Positions 10,308 through 19,369 of a stretch of 51,491 bases of DNA are shown here, piece after piece. How positions within the stretch are numbered: position 1 is the stretch's first letter; every line of letters begins with the position of its first letter. The translations under genes were made by a program, and so were the position numbers. The stretch comes from Aliiruegeria lutimaris (lineage in GTDB: Bacteria > Pseudomonadota > Alphaproteobacteria > Rhodobacterales > Rhodobacteraceae). Location of the stretch: assembly GCF_900099935.1 (NCBI RefSeq), contig NZ_FNEK01000034.1, forward strand, positions 1 through 51,491, read 5' to 3'. The notes beneath the pieces were generated by a model that searched no databases, was not told the origin of the DNA, and saw only the letters and a program-made list of their open reading frames with translations.

Positions 10308-10732
10308 TGACAGACCGGGTCAGACTGCTGATTTCCGCAACGGCGATTTCGATTGCCGCTTCCCTTCCCGGGATGGCTTCCGCCAATATCGCGGTGGAGG
10401 ACCAGCGGTCGGCTATTCTGACCTGCAAACGCCAGAACGGGATCTCCGGCGCAGCCTATATCGAGCAACGATCCTCTTCCGCACGCGCGGTGGGGCAGAT
10501 GGATGTGATGATCGTTCCCTACGATCAGGTGACCATCCTTGACGCCGACCGGATCAATGCCTGCGCCGCGAGCCGGCTGGGGCTGAGCGAGGCGGAAATC
10601 GCCTCCTTCAACTCCCGCAAGCGGACGGTCGTTCGGTCGATCCGCCAACCCTACGGAGATCGGAAGGGCTGCGGACGCAACGCCTCCGTTCTCTATCGGG
10701 GAGATCTCTACTGCCAATGGGCAAGGCGCTGA
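10307..10732 (+). CDS. Secreted hypothetical protein inside the sdh operon
   Basis: This 141-residue protein starts by an ATGA overlap with the sdhA stop. The N-terminus has a signal peptide ([26 protein letters not shown], cleavage likely after ASA at residue 26), so it should be periplasmic. Four Cys residues remain in the mature part (LTCKR, NACAAS, KGCGR, LYCQW), which suggests two disulfides. I do not recognise a domain. Its tight position between sdhA and sdhB shows it is co-expressed with complex II, but a role in assembly is only a guess. Confidence 0.85.
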   Translation: MTDRVRLLISATAISIAASLPGMASANIAVEDQRSAILTCKRQNGISGAAYIEQRSSSARAVGQMDVMIVPYDQVTILDADRINACAASRLGLSEAEIASFNSRKRTVVRSIRQPYGDRKGCGRNASVLYRGDLYCQWARR

Positions 10733-10819
10733 CCCGGATGCATCTGTTAGCCACATATCACTTGAACCCAAGCCACGCGGCGGCTCTTGCGCCGCGCGCG
10801 AGATAGCTGAGGTGACCAC

Positions 10820-11599
10820 ATGGTTCAATTCACTCTACCCAAGAACTCCACGATCAAGACGGGCAAGACCTGGCCGAAGCCGGCCGGGGCGAAGAATGTC
10901 CGGAAGTTCGTGATCTATCGCTGGAACCCGGATGACGGGAAAAACCCGCAGCTCGACACATATTTCATCGATATGGACAGCTGCGGCCCGATGATCCTGG
11001 ACGCGCTGATCAAGATCAAGGACGAGATCGACCCGACGCTCACGTTCCGCCGCTCCTGCCGCGAAGGCATCTGCGGGTCCTGCGCGATGAACATCAACGG
11101 CATCAACAAGCTGGCCTGCATTTGGGGCATCGACGAGCAGAAGGGCGATATCAAGATCTACCCGCTGCCGCATATGCCGGTGGTCAAGGACCTCGTTCCC
11201 GACCTGACGCATTTCTATGCCCAACATGCTTCGGTCATGCCGTGGCTGGAAACCAAGACGCCGGCCCCGGAAAAGGAATGGCTGCAGACACCTGAGGATC
11301 GTGCCTTGCTCGATGGCCTCTATGAATGCGTGCTCTGTGCCTCCTGCTCGACCTCCTGCCCCGCCTATTGGTGGAATGGCGATCGGTATCTCGGCCCGGC
11401 AGCACTCCTGCACGCCTATCGCTGGATGATCGACAGCCGCGACGAAGCCACCGGCGAGCGTCTGGACGACGTGGAAGACCCGTACAAGCTGTACCGCTGC
11501 CACGTCATCATGAACTGCACCCAGACCTGCCCGAAGGGCCTGAACCCGGGCAAGGCGATTGCCGAGATCCGGCTGATGGCACAGGCCCGTCTGCACTGA
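10820..11599 (+). CDS. sdhB: Succinate dehydrogenase iron-sulfur subunit
   Basis: The 259-residue electron-transfer subunit has all three cluster motifs: [21 protein letters not shown] for the [2Fe-2S] centre, [12 protein letters not shown] for the [4Fe-4S] centre, and [14 protein letters not shown] for the [3Fe-4S] centre. It passes electrons from FAD to ubiquinone at the SdhCD membrane part. It is separated from sdhA by the secreted hypothetical gene and an 87-base gap, and is followed by a clear terminator hairpin. Confidence 0.98.
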   Translation: MVQFTLPKNSTIKTGKTWPKPAGAKNVRKFVIYRWNPDDGKNPQLDTYFIDMDSCGPMILDALIKIKDEIDPTLTFRRSCREGICGSCAMNINGINKLACIWGIDEQKGDIKIYPLPHMPVVKDLVPDLTHFYAQHASVMPWLETKTPAPEKEWLQTPEDRALLDGLYECVLCASCSTSCPAYWWNGDRYLGPAALLHAYRWMIDSRDEATGERLDDVEDPYKLYRCHVIMNCTQTCPKGLNPGKAIAEIRLMAQARLH

Positions 11600-11623
11600 C
11601 GGCGACGCAGCTTTGACAAATCG

Positions 11624-11657
11624 AAGGCCCGGCTTTTCGCCGGGCCTTTTGCTTTTG
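11624..11657 (+). terminator. Factor-independent terminator after sdhB
   Basis: Arms of 10 bases (11624-11633 and 11639-11648) close a TTTTC loop and are followed by a T-rich tail (TTTGCTTTTG). It lies 25 bases after the sdhB stop and ends the sdh operon. Confidence 0.9.
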
Positions 11658-11677
11658 CAATTTGCGAATCGTACAAC

Positions 11678-11743
11678 CCGGGGGGCGCTGCCCCCCGCGC
11701 GCTCGTTCCGAGCGCTCCCCCCGAGATATTTGGGGAAAGATGA
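11678..11743. repeat. GC-rich intergenic repeat of Rhodobacteraceae type
   Basis: The segment pairs a GGGGGGCGCTGCCCCCC palindrome with a second CGCTCG/CGAGCG dyad and ends in CCCCCCGAGATATTTGGGG. I recall elements of this pattern (GC palindrome, then CGAGATATTT) as scattered intergenic repeats in many Rhodobacteraceae genomes. Only one copy is in the window, so its repeated nature cannot be shown here. Confidence 0.6.
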
Positions 11744-11881
11744 AGATCGTAGCTGCGGTGCGATTAATCGACGATGGCGTGTGGTCGAGCGGGGAATAGC
11801 TCACCCGCGGCAGCTGACGTCCCTTGTCCAATGGCGGATTCAACGTCAGTTTTGCATGGCAACGACCAAGCACGGATTACC

Positions 11882-12724
11882 ATGCCAGCACCCAAAGACG
11901 CCGACGCGCGGCGCGCCATCGCCCCCGTCATCTGCTACCCTGTCGACACCCTGCCTGGACCTGACATGCCGGCCTTCGCGCGCCATCGGGCGACGCTCGC
12001 AAAGACCGGCGAGACATTAGTGCTGCCACGCGATGCATCCTGTTTCCGGGTTCCGGCGGGGGGAGCTTTCCGGATCACCTCGGTCGAAGGACCGCAGGTC
12101 GGGGATCTGAATATCTGGAATGCGCGCGATCTGTCCGAACGCTTTTACTCCGGCAAGACGCGCGCCTTGCACGGCACGCATCTGAGCACGGGCGAACAGA
12201 TGTGGTCGTCCTTTCCCGCGCTGCGCCCGATGGCAACGATCATCGCCGACACGCTGGACTGGTACGGGATCGATCCCTTCGGCGGCTCCGTGCATGACGT
12301 GATTGGCACGCGTTGCGATCCGTATACCAACACCCTGCTTTCGGGCGGCCAATATCATGCCTGCTGTCACTCGAACCTCACCCGAGCACTGGGGCGAGAG
12401 ACCGGGATGACGCTCGCCGAAGCCGAGACGCATGTCCACGACGTCCTGAACGTCTTCATGTGCACCGGTTTCACCCGCGACACCGGTCGGTATTTCATGA
12501 AGGCCAGTCCGGTGCGGCCCGGGGACTACATCGAATTCATCGCCGAGATCGACCTGCTGGGCGCCTTGTCGGCCTGCCCGGGCGGCGACTGCTCAGCCGC
12601 GCATTCCTCGGATGAGGCGGCGTGCTACCCGCTTCTGGTCGAGGTGTTCGCGCCGCCCACTGGAACCGATTGGGTCTGCCCGCCGATGAATGGTTACGAT
12701 CGCAGCCATGGCGTGGCGGGCTGA
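11882..12724 (+). CDS. DUF1989 (urea carboxylase-associated) family protein
   Basis: This 280-residue protein contains the family's LPRDASCFRVPAGGAFRIT region, GPQVGDLNIWNA, and a Cys/His-rich core (GGQYHACCHSNLTRAL, FMCTGFTRDTGRYF) that probably binds metal. Relatives are found with urea carboxylase and with glycine-cleavage-like amidase systems, but the reaction is not established for this subgroup. There are no urea or allophanate genes nearby. The open frame begins at 11774, but the ATG at 11882 begins the conserved part. It ends 23 bases from the convergent csaA. Confidence 0.75.
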   Translation: MPAPKDADARRAIAPVICYPVDTLPGPDMPAFARHRATLAKTGETLVLPRDASCFRVPAGGAFRITSVEGPQVGDLNIWNARDLSERFYSGKTRALHGTHLSTGEQMWSSFPALRPMATIIADTLDWYGIDPFGGSVHDVIGTRCDPYTNTLLSGGQYHACCHSNLTRALGRETGMTLAEAETHVHDVLNVFMCTGFTRDTGRYFMKASPVRPGDYIEFIAEIDLLGALSACPGGDCSAAHSSDEAACYPLLVEVFAPPTGTDWVCPPMNGYDRSHGVAG

Positions 12725-12746
12725 CGAGCCGCCACGCATCATCCGA

Positions 12747-13085
12747 TCAGTGCATACGTCCACCGACCGGAACATCGCTGTCCGGGCTCAGCAGCACGAC
12801 CTCGCCCTCCTCGTCCGGGAGGCCCAGGACGAGGACCTCGGACATGAACTTGCCAATCTGTCGGGGCGGGAAGTTGACCACCGCCATCACCTGTTTGCCG
12901 GCCAGGCTATCGACATCATAGTGCCGCGTGATCTGGGCCGAGCTGCGCTTCTCGCCGATCTCGGGGCCGAAATCGATCCAGAGCTTGATCGCCGGCTTGC
13001 GGGCTTCCGGGTAAGCTTCGGCCCGCAGGATGCGCCCGACACGAATATCCACCTTCAGGAAATCGTCGAAGGTGATCTCGCTCAT
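12747..13085 (-). CDS. csaA: CsaA-like tRNA-binding domain protein
   Basis: This 112-residue protein consists of a single EMAP/Trbp111-type OB fold. It has [14 protein letters not shown] at the start and the central [23 protein letters not shown] block that forms the tRNA-binding face. CsaA was described as a secretion-related chaperone in Bacillus, but tRNA binding is the better-supported property. Its ATG overlaps the proC stop (ATGA), so it is the last gene of a ybjN-proC-csaA unit. Confidence 0.88.
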   Translation of the reverse strand: MSEITFDDFLKVDIRVGRILRAEAYPEARKPAIKLWIDFGPEIGEKRSSAQITRHYDVDSLAGKQVMAVVNFPPRQIGKFMSEVLVLGLPDEEGEVVLLSPDSDVPVGGRMH

Positions 13086-13894
13086 TTCGCCAACTCCCTG
13101 CTTCGGTCCGCCGCCGCCTTGACCGCCCTTACCATCAGGTCCGGCAACCCATCCGTTTCTGCCATCAAGACGTCCAGAGCTGCCGCTGTCGTTCCGTTGG
13201 GTGAGGTCACGTTGATCCGCAATTGCGTGGCGCTTTCGCCGGACTGGTAGAGCAATTCCCCTGCCCCGGTCACGGTTGCGCGGGCCAGGCGCATCGCCAA
13301 TGCCTCGGGCAAGCCCTCGGCCATGCCCGCCCGCGCCATCGCTTCGACCATATGGAACACATAGGCCGGGCCGGAGCCGGAGAGCCCGGTAACGGCATCC
13401 ATCTCGCTCTCGTCGCCAAGCCGGACCACCTCACCGACAGCAGAGAGGAAGTGATCGGCCAGATCGAGCTGATCTGCCGTGGCATAGGTATTGCCGATGA
13501 TCGCCGTGATCCCGCGCCCGACCGCTGCCGGTGTGTTGGGCATGGCCCGGATGATCGGTGTCTCGGCGCCCAGCACGTCTTCATAAAAGGATATCGGCGT
13601 TCCAGCCGCGACCGAGAGGAACAGGGTCTCTCCACCGCCAAACGGTTTCAACACCGGAAGCGCATCGGCCATCATTTGCGGCTTGACCGCGACGAGCACG
13701 ATCGCCGGCGCCGCGGGCAGCGGCGCGTTCAACCGAACGCCCTGCGCCTTCAGCCAATCGGACGGGAATGGGTCGAGAACCGTCACCGCATCGGGAGGGA
13801 AGCCGTCCGCCAGCCAGCCCTGAAGCATTGCCGAGCCCATCTTGCCACAGCCCAGGAGCACCAGCCCCCGCGCATGCACCTGTGCCATATCCAT
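13082..13894 (-). CDS. proC: Pyrroline-5-carboxylate reductase
   Basis: This 270-residue enzyme makes the last step of proline synthesis, reducing pyrroline-5-carboxylate with NAD(P)H. The N-terminal [14 protein letters not shown] loop binds the nucleotide. [22 protein letters not shown] and [20 protein letters not shown] are the conserved substrate and dimer regions. GGAG lies six bases before the ATG at 13894, which supports that start over the ATG two codons later. It overlaps csaA by four bases. Confidence 0.96.
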   Translation of the reverse strand: MDMAQVHARGLVLLGCGKMGSAMLQGWLADGFPPDAVTVLDPFPSDWLKAQGVRLNAPLPAAPAIVLVAVKPQMMADALPVLKPFGGGETLFLSVAAGTPISFYEDVLGAETPIIRAMPNTPAAVGRGITAIIGNTYATADQLDLADHFLSAVGEVVRLGDESEMDAVTGLSGSGPAYVFHMVEAMARAGMAEGLPEALAMRLARATVTGAGELLYQSGESATQLRINVTSPNGTTAAALDVLMAETDGLPDLMVRAVKAAADRSRELAK

Positions 13895-14031
13895 GAAAAT
13901 CTCCAGATCCGTTTCGGCAGGAAGCTACGTTGCAGGACACTGGCCTGCAACGGTCCGCGCCGCCAACCACGGCAGATTTGTCTGGAAAATGCGGCCGGAC
14001 GCGCGGCGTGAACGCCCGCGCCCTTTCAGAA

Positions 14032-14532
14032 TCAAGCCCTGCCGAAAGCCTCGGCAATTGCGACCTGCATGGCCTCTTCCGGCTCCTGATCGCCCCAGAC
14101 GACCAGTTGGAAGGCCGGGTAGTAGCGCTCTGCCGCCATGACGGCGGTACCGATCAAACGGTCGATCTGCTCAGGGTGCGGCGTCTGCCCGCCGCCGAGC
14201 ACCAGACCATAGCGATAGGTCATCAGTTGTTGCTCGCGCCAATAGGTGAACGCGCCCGCCCAGCAGGCATCGTTGATCTTGTTCAGCGCCTCGTAAAGCT
14301 TGGGAAGACGTTCCTCGGGGGGCTCCATCTCGAAGGTGCAGATGAGCCGCAATGTCTCGTCATAGGCCGACCAGGCAAGGGTGATCGAATAGGTCCGCCA
14401 CTGTCCTTCGACCGCCATGGCGATCTGGTCCTCGGCAATCCGGTCGAAGTCCCAAGCGTTGTTTTCCGCCAGTGTCTCAACGATGTCGATCGGATGTAGG
14501 TCTTCTGTCAGAAACTCTTCGGAGAGTGACAT
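14032..14532 (-). CDS. YbjN domain protein
   Basis: This 166-residue soluble protein reads as the alphaproteobacterial YbjN type: HPIDIVETLAENNAWDFDR at the start, WRTYSITLAW in the middle, and KLYEALNKINDACWAGAFTYW. The fold resembles type III secretion chaperones. In E. coli YbjN affects motility and stress responses, but its mechanism is unclear. It precedes proC by 137 bases and is probably read with it. The ATG at 14532 is preferred over one four codons earlier because the conserved part begins there. Confidence 0.85.
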   Translation of the reverse strand: MSLSEEFLTEDLHPIDIVETLAENNAWDFDRIAEDQIAMAVEGQWRTYSITLAWSAYDETLRLICTFEMEPPEERLPKLYEALNKINDACWAGAFTYWREQQLMTYRYGLVLGGGQTPHPEQIDRLIGTAVMAAERYYPAFQLVVWGDQEPEEAMQVAIAEAFGRA

Positions 14533-14876
14533 GCCGGGCCTCATACGTTGTTCGCCCCAGTCTTTTTGGCGACAACTAGGGCTTGGTGCCTGCTCTAGGT
14601 CCGGCGATACGTGCCGCCGTCCTTACTACATATGGTGCGCCGCAAAGCAGCACACTGTAAAGCATAATTTTTGTGACACAGTACAACCGACCCGCAAGAT
14701 GTTGCGGCCATACAGACCCGTAGTGGTGAAAGCAGGGCCAATTCGGCCTGCAATTCAAGGCCGGGATGCGAAAAGCCGCGCCAGTTTGCATGGCGCGGCC
14801 CTTAAGGCATCAGGTGCGGTCCGCGATATTATGACTCAGATCGGAGCCTGCGCCGGAACCGAATGTTAACCCGCTG
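14533..14876. other. Gene-free stretch before ybjN and ubiK
   Basis: I see no convincing gene in these 344 bases. It is less GC-rich than its surroundings around 14640-14700 (TAAAGCATAATTTTTGTGAC), which could hold the ybjN promoter. A hairpin with 8-base arms GCCGCGCC and GGCGCGGC (14774-14781 and 14791-14798) has no T tract and may be the end of ubiK transcription, since it lies about 80 bases beyond that stop. Confidence 0.5.
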
Positions 14877-15128
14877 TTAAGACTGGTTAATCTTTGATTC
14901 GAGCGCTTCGATTCGTGCCTTGAGCGCTTCGTTTTCCTCGCGCGCTTTCTGGGCCATCGCCCGTGCCGCGTCGAACTCTTCGCGCGTGACGAAATCGCGG
15001 TCGGCCATCCAGCGGTCGATCATGGATTTGAAAGCAGTCTCGGCCTCGTCCTTCGCGCCCTGGGCCACACCCATCGCGTTGGTCATCAGCTGGGACATGT
15101 CATCGAAAAACCTGTTGCGGCTTTGCAT
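14877..15128 (-). CDS. ubiK: UbiK-like accessory factor (BMFP domain)
   Basis: This 83-residue protein has an N-terminal helix with NRFFDDMSQLMTNAMGVAQGAKDE and a C-terminal coiled coil (VTREEFDAARAMAQKAREENEALKARIEALE). That is the BMFP (formerly YqiC) arrangement. In E. coli UbiK is an accessory factor for ubiquinone synthesis and interacts with UbiJ and membranes, forming trimers. Here it is divergent from lgt, an arrangement I recall as common in this group. The stop is the TAA just inside 14877. Confidence 0.85.
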   Translation of the reverse strand: MQSRNRFFDDMSQLMTNAMGVAQGAKDEAETAFKSMIDRWMADRDFVTREEFDAARAMAQKAREENEALKARIEALESKINQS

Positions 15129-15224
15129 GGGGCACCCGTTCGTTACATCTGGCTCCTATATGGCGTTCAAGGCGGTCAGCCTCAAGGTTGACTTTGCCAC
15201 AGTGAGGAGATCAACAGCGAAACC

Positions 15225-16151
15225 ATGCAGGCAGTCATTCCATTTCCCGAGCTGAGCCCCGAGATCTTTTCCATCTCCCTGTTCGGGATGGAGTTCGCCC
15301 TGCGCTGGTATGCGCTGGCCTATATCGCCGGGCTCCTGCTCGGCTGGCGGCTGGTGGTGGCGTTGATGAAGCGCCCGACCTTGTGGCCGGAAAACCGCCC
15401 GCCGATGCAGCCGCAGCAGGTGGAAGACCTGCTGACCTGGGTTATTCTCGGCGTCGTTATCGGCGGCAGGCTCGGCTTCGTGCTGTTCTACAAACCCGCC
15501 CATTACCTCGCCAACCCGGTCGAGATCCTTGCCGTCTGGGAGGGAGGCATGTCCTTTCATGGCGGCTTGCTCGGGGTTGTGATCGCCACCTGGCTCTGGA
15601 CCGGCAAACACGCCATCGCCCGCATGAGCGCCGCCGACGCGCTGGCCATGGCAGCACCGCCGGGGCTGTTCTTTGGCAGGCTGGCCAATTTCATCAATGG
15701 CGAGCTTTGGGGCCGCCCGAGCGACGTTCCCTGGGCGATGAAATTCCCCACCATGTGCGTTGATCCCGGCTGGCAAGGTTGCCCGATACCCGGCGAATGG
15801 TTCTATTACGGCGGCGAGTTGGCACGCCATCCGAGCCAGCTCTATGAGGCGGCGTTGGAAGGGCTGGTGCTCGGGGCTGTTCTTCTATGGCTGGCCCTGC
15901 GCCGCGGCGCGCTCAAACGGCCCGGTATCGTCACCGGAAGCTTCTTTGCCGGCTACGGAATTTCACGGTTCATCGTCGAATATTTCCGGCAGGCGGATGC
16001 GCAATTCATCACCCCGGACAACCCGATCGGCTTCGTGATCGGACAAGGGACCATAGGTGTGACGATGGGGCAGTTGCTCTCGCTTCCCATGATCCTGCTT
16101 GGGCTGGCGCTCATCGCCTATGCGCGGCGGCGCGTTCCGGCGCCGGCATGA
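15225..16151 (+). CDS. lgt: Prolipoprotein diacylglyceryl transferase
   Basis: This 308-residue inner-membrane enzyme moves diacylglycerol from phosphatidylglycerol to the lipobox Cys of prolipoproteins. It has about seven membrane segments. Seen motifs are [42 protein letters not shown] with the essential His, and the Lgt signature [21 protein letters not shown], plus RHPSQLYEA. It overlaps the next gene by four bases (ATGA), beginning an lgt-methyltransferase-pgeF run. Confidence 0.97.
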   Translation: MQAVIPFPELSPEIFSISLFGMEFALRWYALAYIAGLLLGWRLVVALMKRPTLWPENRPPMQPQQVEDLLTWVILGVVIGGRLGFVLFYKPAHYLANPVEILAVWEGGMSFHGGLLGVVIATWLWTGKHAIARMSAADALAMAAPPGLFFGRLANFINGELWGRPSDVPWAMKFPTMCVDPGWQGCPIPGEWFYYGGELARHPSQLYEAALEGLVLGAVLLWLALRRGALKRPGIVTGSFFAGYGISRFIVEYFRQADAQFITPDNPIGFVIGQGTIGVTMGQLLSLPMILLGLALIAYARRRVPAPA

Positions 16152-17221
16152 ATGCGCTCGCCGACATTCTGCGCCGCCGAATCGCGCATACTGGCCCGAT
16201 GACTCTGGCCGAGTACATGGCGGAATGCCTGCTGCATCCGGAGCATGGCTACTACACGACCGAAACCGTCTTTGGCGCCAAGGGGGATTTCGTGACGGCC
16301 CCCGAGATCAGCCAGATGTTCGGCGAATTGCTCGGCCTTGCGCTTGCGCAGGCGTGGATGGACCAGGGTGCACCCTCGCAAGCGGTTCTGGCTGAGGCCG
16401 GTCCGGGGCGTGGAACGCTGATGTCGGACATGCTGCGGGCAATGCGACCGGTTCCGGGCCTGCTGGACGCATTCGAGATCCAGCTGATCGAGGCCAGCCC
16501 CAAGCTTAGGGCGCGACAGCGGGAAGCCTTGTCCGGCTATCGACCGAACTGGCTCAATACGGTGCGCGATCTGCCCGAGGCGCCGCTTTTCTTCGTCGCC
16601 AACGAGTTCCTCGACGCGCTTCCCATCCGGCAGTTCGTGCGGCAAGGGCAAGACTGGAGCGAGCGGCTCGTCCGGGAGGACGGCGGCGGTCTTGCCGTTG
16701 CCCTCACGGAACCGGCGCCGTTTGCCGAACTGGACCACCGCCTCGCCGATACGCGCGACGGCGATGTCGTCGAATACTGTCCCTCCCTGCCTTCCGTCGT
16801 CGGTGAAATCTCCGGCCGGATTGCCCGCCATGGCGGACTGGCGCTCTTCGTCGATTACGGCGACTGGAAATCGCGCGGCGATACGTTTCAGGCGGTCCAA
16901 AATCACCAACCCGTAGACCCCTTCACCGCACCGGGGACGGCCGATCTGACCGCGCATGTCGATTTCGAGGCAATCGCGCGGGTCGCAACCGCCGAGGGCG
17001 CTCACGCCACGCCGATGATCGCGCAGGGTCTGTTTCTTGAGCAACTCGGAATAACACAACGTGCCCAAGCTCTTGCGAGGGCAATGCCCAATCCGAAGGC
17101 CATGGAAGAACATATCGCCGCGCATAGGCGCTTGACCCACCCGCAGGAAATGGGTTCGCTCTTCAAGGCAATTGCCATTCACCCGACAGGGGCGCCCACG
17201 CCTCCCGGATTCGAGACATGA
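16148..17221 (+). CDS. SAM-dependent methyltransferase, NDUFAF7 (DUF185) family
   Basis: This 357-residue protein shows the DUF185 pattern: [37 protein letters not shown], then the SAM-binding [34 protein letters not shown] and LFVDYGDW. The mitochondrial relative NDUFAF7 methylates an Arg of a complex I subunit; the bacterial target is not established. The frame opens further upstream, but the ATG at 16148 overlaps the lgt stop and begins the conserved domain. It overlaps pgeF by four bases, so the three genes are translationally coupled. Confidence 0.92.
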   Translation: MNALADILRRRIAHTGPMTLAEYMAECLLHPEHGYYTTETVFGAKGDFVTAPEISQMFGELLGLALAQAWMDQGAPSQAVLAEAGPGRGTLMSDMLRAMRPVPGLLDAFEIQLIEASPKLRARQREALSGYRPNWLNTVRDLPEAPLFFVANEFLDALPIRQFVRQGQDWSERLVREDGGGLAVALTEPAPFAELDHRLADTRDGDVVEYCPSLPSVVGEISGRIARHGGLALFVDYGDWKSRGDTFQAVQNHQPVDPFTAPGTADLTAHVDFEAIARVATAEGAHATPMIAQGLFLEQLGITQRAQALARAMPNPKAMEEHIAAHRRLTHPQEMGSLFKAIAIHPTGAPTPPGFET

Positions 17222-17973
17222 CGCTGGAAATTCTGACTTCGGACATTCTCTCGCCCTTGCGGCACGGTTTTTTCACGCGACGCGGCGGGGCCTCTTCCGG
17301 CGTGTTCGAAGGGTTGAATTGTGGAAGGGGTTCCTCCGACCAATCGGAAATCGTTTCAATCAACCGCGAACGAGTTGCCGCCTCCATGGGCGTGAAGACC
17401 ACGGAGTTGATTTCCATGAACCAGGTCCATTCACCGGAAGTGGCCGTCGTGGAAGGCCCTCTCGAGACGGCCCCGAACGTGGATGCGCTGGTAACCGACC
17501 GCCCGGGACTGGCTTTGTCGGTTCTGACGGCCGACTGCCAGCCCGTGCTTTTTGCCGACCACGAGGCCGGCGTCATCGGCGCCGCCCATGCGGGATGGCG
17601 CGGGGCGCTGGCCGGCGTGCTGGAAGCCACGCTGAGGCGCATGGAGACGCTCGGCGCGCATCGCGAGAACACGGTGGCCGTGATCGGTCCGACCATCAGC
17701 CAGCGCGCTTACGAGGTCGACTGGGATTTCTATGACCAGTTCGTTGCCGACGATCCGGAAAGCCAGCGTTTCTTTGCCGGGAATGGCGGTGAAAAGGCCC
17801 AGTTTGACCTGCCCGCCTACGGCCTTCACCGCATGCGGCGCGCCGGGATCGGCCAGGCCCTCTGGACCCGCCACTGCACCTATAGCGACCCGCAACGTTT
17901 CTTTTCCTACCGTCGGACCGTTCATAGGAAGGAAGCCGATTATGGCCGGCTGATATCGGTCATCCGGCTCTAG
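17218..17973 (+). CDS. pgeF: Peptidoglycan editing factor / multicopper polyphenol oxidase-like (YfiH)
   Basis: This 251-residue protein has the family's HGFFTRRGGASSGVFEGLNCG start, NQVHSPEV, LTADCQPVLFAD and GAAHAGWRGALAGVLE motifs with the Cys and His metal ligands, and ends CTYSDPQRFFSYRR. In E. coli PgeF removes wrongly placed L-Ser from peptidoglycan precursors; relatives were earlier called laccases. It is the last gene of the lgt operon and starts within the methyltransferase stop (ATGA). Confidence 0.92.
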   Translation: MTLEILTSDILSPLRHGFFTRRGGASSGVFEGLNCGRGSSDQSEIVSINRERVAASMGVKTTELISMNQVHSPEVAVVEGPLETAPNVDALVTDRPGLALSVLTADCQPVLFADHEAGVIGAAHAGWRGALAGVLEATLRRMETLGAHRENTVAVIGPTISQRAYEVDWDFYDQFVADDPESQRFFAGNGGEKAQFDLPAYGLHRMRRAGIGQALWTRHCTYSDPQRFFSYRRTVHRKEADYGRLISVIRL

Positions 17974-18018
17974 AAACAGGCCGCCTTTAGGCTTCCAGAT
18001 TGTCCCCGTTCTGCCTCA

Positions 18019-18072
18019 GTGGCGCCCAATTGGACCTGCAGTTTATCGACATGCAGGAAACGAAGGCGCCAC
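18019..18072 (+). promoter_or_regulatory. Nested palindrome ahead of a 48-residue ORF
   Basis: Outer arms GTGGCGCC (18019-18026) and GGCGCCAC (18065-18072) enclose inner arms CCTGCA (18035-18040) and TGCAGG (18052-18057). All pairs are exact. The structure ends 28 bases before the small ORF at 18101. It could be an mRNA leader, an operator or the terminator of pgeF. No T tract follows, which weakens the last option. Confidence 0.6.
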
Positions 18073-18100
18073 GGAAGGCCATCGAAGAAGGAACGAGAGC

Positions 18101-18247
18101 ATGAACAACGAGAGACGCTGGCTGGAATCGGTTCTGAAAGCTGCCGAGGAATCCACCGTTGTCATGCCGTGGGCGCGCGGGACCCGACGCAAGGAAATGA
18201 TCTCCCGCCGCATCGAGATGGAAGAGCCGGACGTCCTGAGCGCCTGA
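18101..18247 (+). CDS. Small basic Rhodobacteraceae protein (48 aa)
   Basis: The frame encodes 48 residues: MNNERRWLESVLKAAEE, then VVMPWARGTRRKEMISRR and an acidic tail. The central PWARGTRR motif recurs, as far as I recall, in short hypothetical proteins of roseobacters. It is followed 28 bases later by a 9-base-arm hairpin, so it has its own terminator. A GAAGGAACGAGAGC stretch precedes the ATG. No function is known to me. Confidence 0.7.
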   Translation: MNNERRWLESVLKAAEESTVVMPWARGTRRKEMISRRIEMEEPDVLSA

Positions 18248-18275
18248 CCCGCACCTCTCCCCGAATTTTCTCCCA

Positions 18276-18309
18276 CGCCCACCGATCGCCCCTGACGGTG
18301 GGCGTTTCG
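18276..18309 (+). terminator. Terminator hairpin after the 48-residue ORF
   Basis: Arms CGCCCACCG (18276-18284) and CGGTGGGCG (18296-18304) are exact complements and are followed by TTTCG. The short T run makes it a probable rather than certain factor-independent terminator. Confidence 0.7.
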
Positions 18310-18426
18310 ATTCGGACTCTGCCACCTCATCGAGCCGCATCTATCCCAGTCAGGGAAACAACCCCTGCCGATCGCCCTGTATTGGATCGAAGACTCTCTG
18401 CAATCGCCCGGAAATTTTGACATTTG

Positions 18427-19323
18427 ATGGTCAACTCCGGCATCAAAGGGGCCAAGACACGTCCTTCTGCGACCTGGTGGGGGCCACGGCAGATGCGACC
18501 GACCGGAAGGATCGATTGCATGGTGACCCCACGCGTAACCGTCGGCGCGCTTGCGACGGAGAGATCTGGCTTCGAAGCCAGTATGTCCGAAAGGACCGTT
18601 CGTTCGGATCGGCAACCTCGGTGCGCATCGCCTCTCTCACGCCATTACGAGGTTGCCTACCTGACTCTTCGCGGCGAGATCGAGCAATTCACCACGCACG
18701 CCCCGGCGACCCCGGCTTTCGAGGATGCCTTCATGGCCTTCGCCCGCGGCACCCTGATCGCGACTGAAAACGGCCAGACGGCTGTCGAGGACCTTGAACC
18801 CGGCATGCTCGTTTACACCGCCTCGGAACAGTTACGACCGCTTCTTTGGGTCGGCTCGACCACCTTCGCTCCCACTGCCTTCAACGAGCATGCAGGCGAT
18901 TTGCCCCGCCTGACGCGGATTGCCAGCGACACGTTCGGGCTGGACAGACCCGCCCCGGACCTGGTGTTGGGCCCGCGCGCCCGCACGCTGTTTCGTAGCA
19001 ACCGGTGCCGCGAGATGCTTGGCGCCGACAAGGCCTTTGCCCCCGCCCATGCGCTTATGGACGGGATTAACGTCATTGGCCTCAACCCGATGGCGCCGAT
19101 TCAGCTCTATCATCTCTTTCTGCACGGTCAGCAGGTGATCCGTGCAAATGGGATCGAGGTCGAAAGCTTCCATCCCGGCCAGCACATCGAGTCCATGATG
19201 GATCCCGAGGACCGCGAGGAGTTCCTCGGCCTGTTTCCCTGGATCACGCGCTTCGACCGCTTCGGCCCGATGCGCATCCCGCGTCTGACGGCCTTCGAGT
19301 TCGAATCTCTGCGAAGCGGTTAG
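18427..19323 (+). CDS. Hint-domain protein with Cys-to-Ala at the splice position
   Basis: The last 200 or so residues form a Hint-type (hedgehog/intein) domain: FARGTLIATENGQTAVEDLEPGM, RPLLWVGSTTF, PDLVLGPRARTLF, and HLFLHGQQVIRANGIEVESFHPG. In Rhodobacteraceae such proteins are abundant and often large or secreted; this one is at most 298 residues. The residue before FARGT, where active Hint domains have Cys, is Ala, so self-cleavage by the usual route is unlikely. The start is uncertain: 18427, 18520 and 18583 are all possible, and none has a strong ribosome site. Confidence 0.75.
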   Translation: MVNSGIKGAKTRPSATWWGPRQMRPTGRIDCMVTPRVTVGALATERSGFEASMSERTVRSDRQPRCASPLSRHYEVAYLTLRGEIEQFTTHAPATPAFEDAFMAFARGTLIATENGQTAVEDLEPGMLVYTASEQLRPLLWVGSTTFAPTAFNEHAGDLPRLTRIASDTFGLDRPAPDLVLGPRARTLFRSNRCREMLGADKAFAPAHALMDGINVIGLNPMAPIQLYHLFLHGQQVIRANGIEVESFHPGQHIESMMDPEDREEFLGLFPWITRFDRFGPMRIPRLTAFEFESLRSG

Positions 19324-19369
19324 CAGTGGCCAATAGCGCGCGCCGCTCCGGCGACGGGGAACAGCGCGC

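Noticed and set aside
18419-18767. A plus-strand frame in another phase over the Hint gene start
   Set aside because: It has no domain and is lost inside the well-supported Hint frame.
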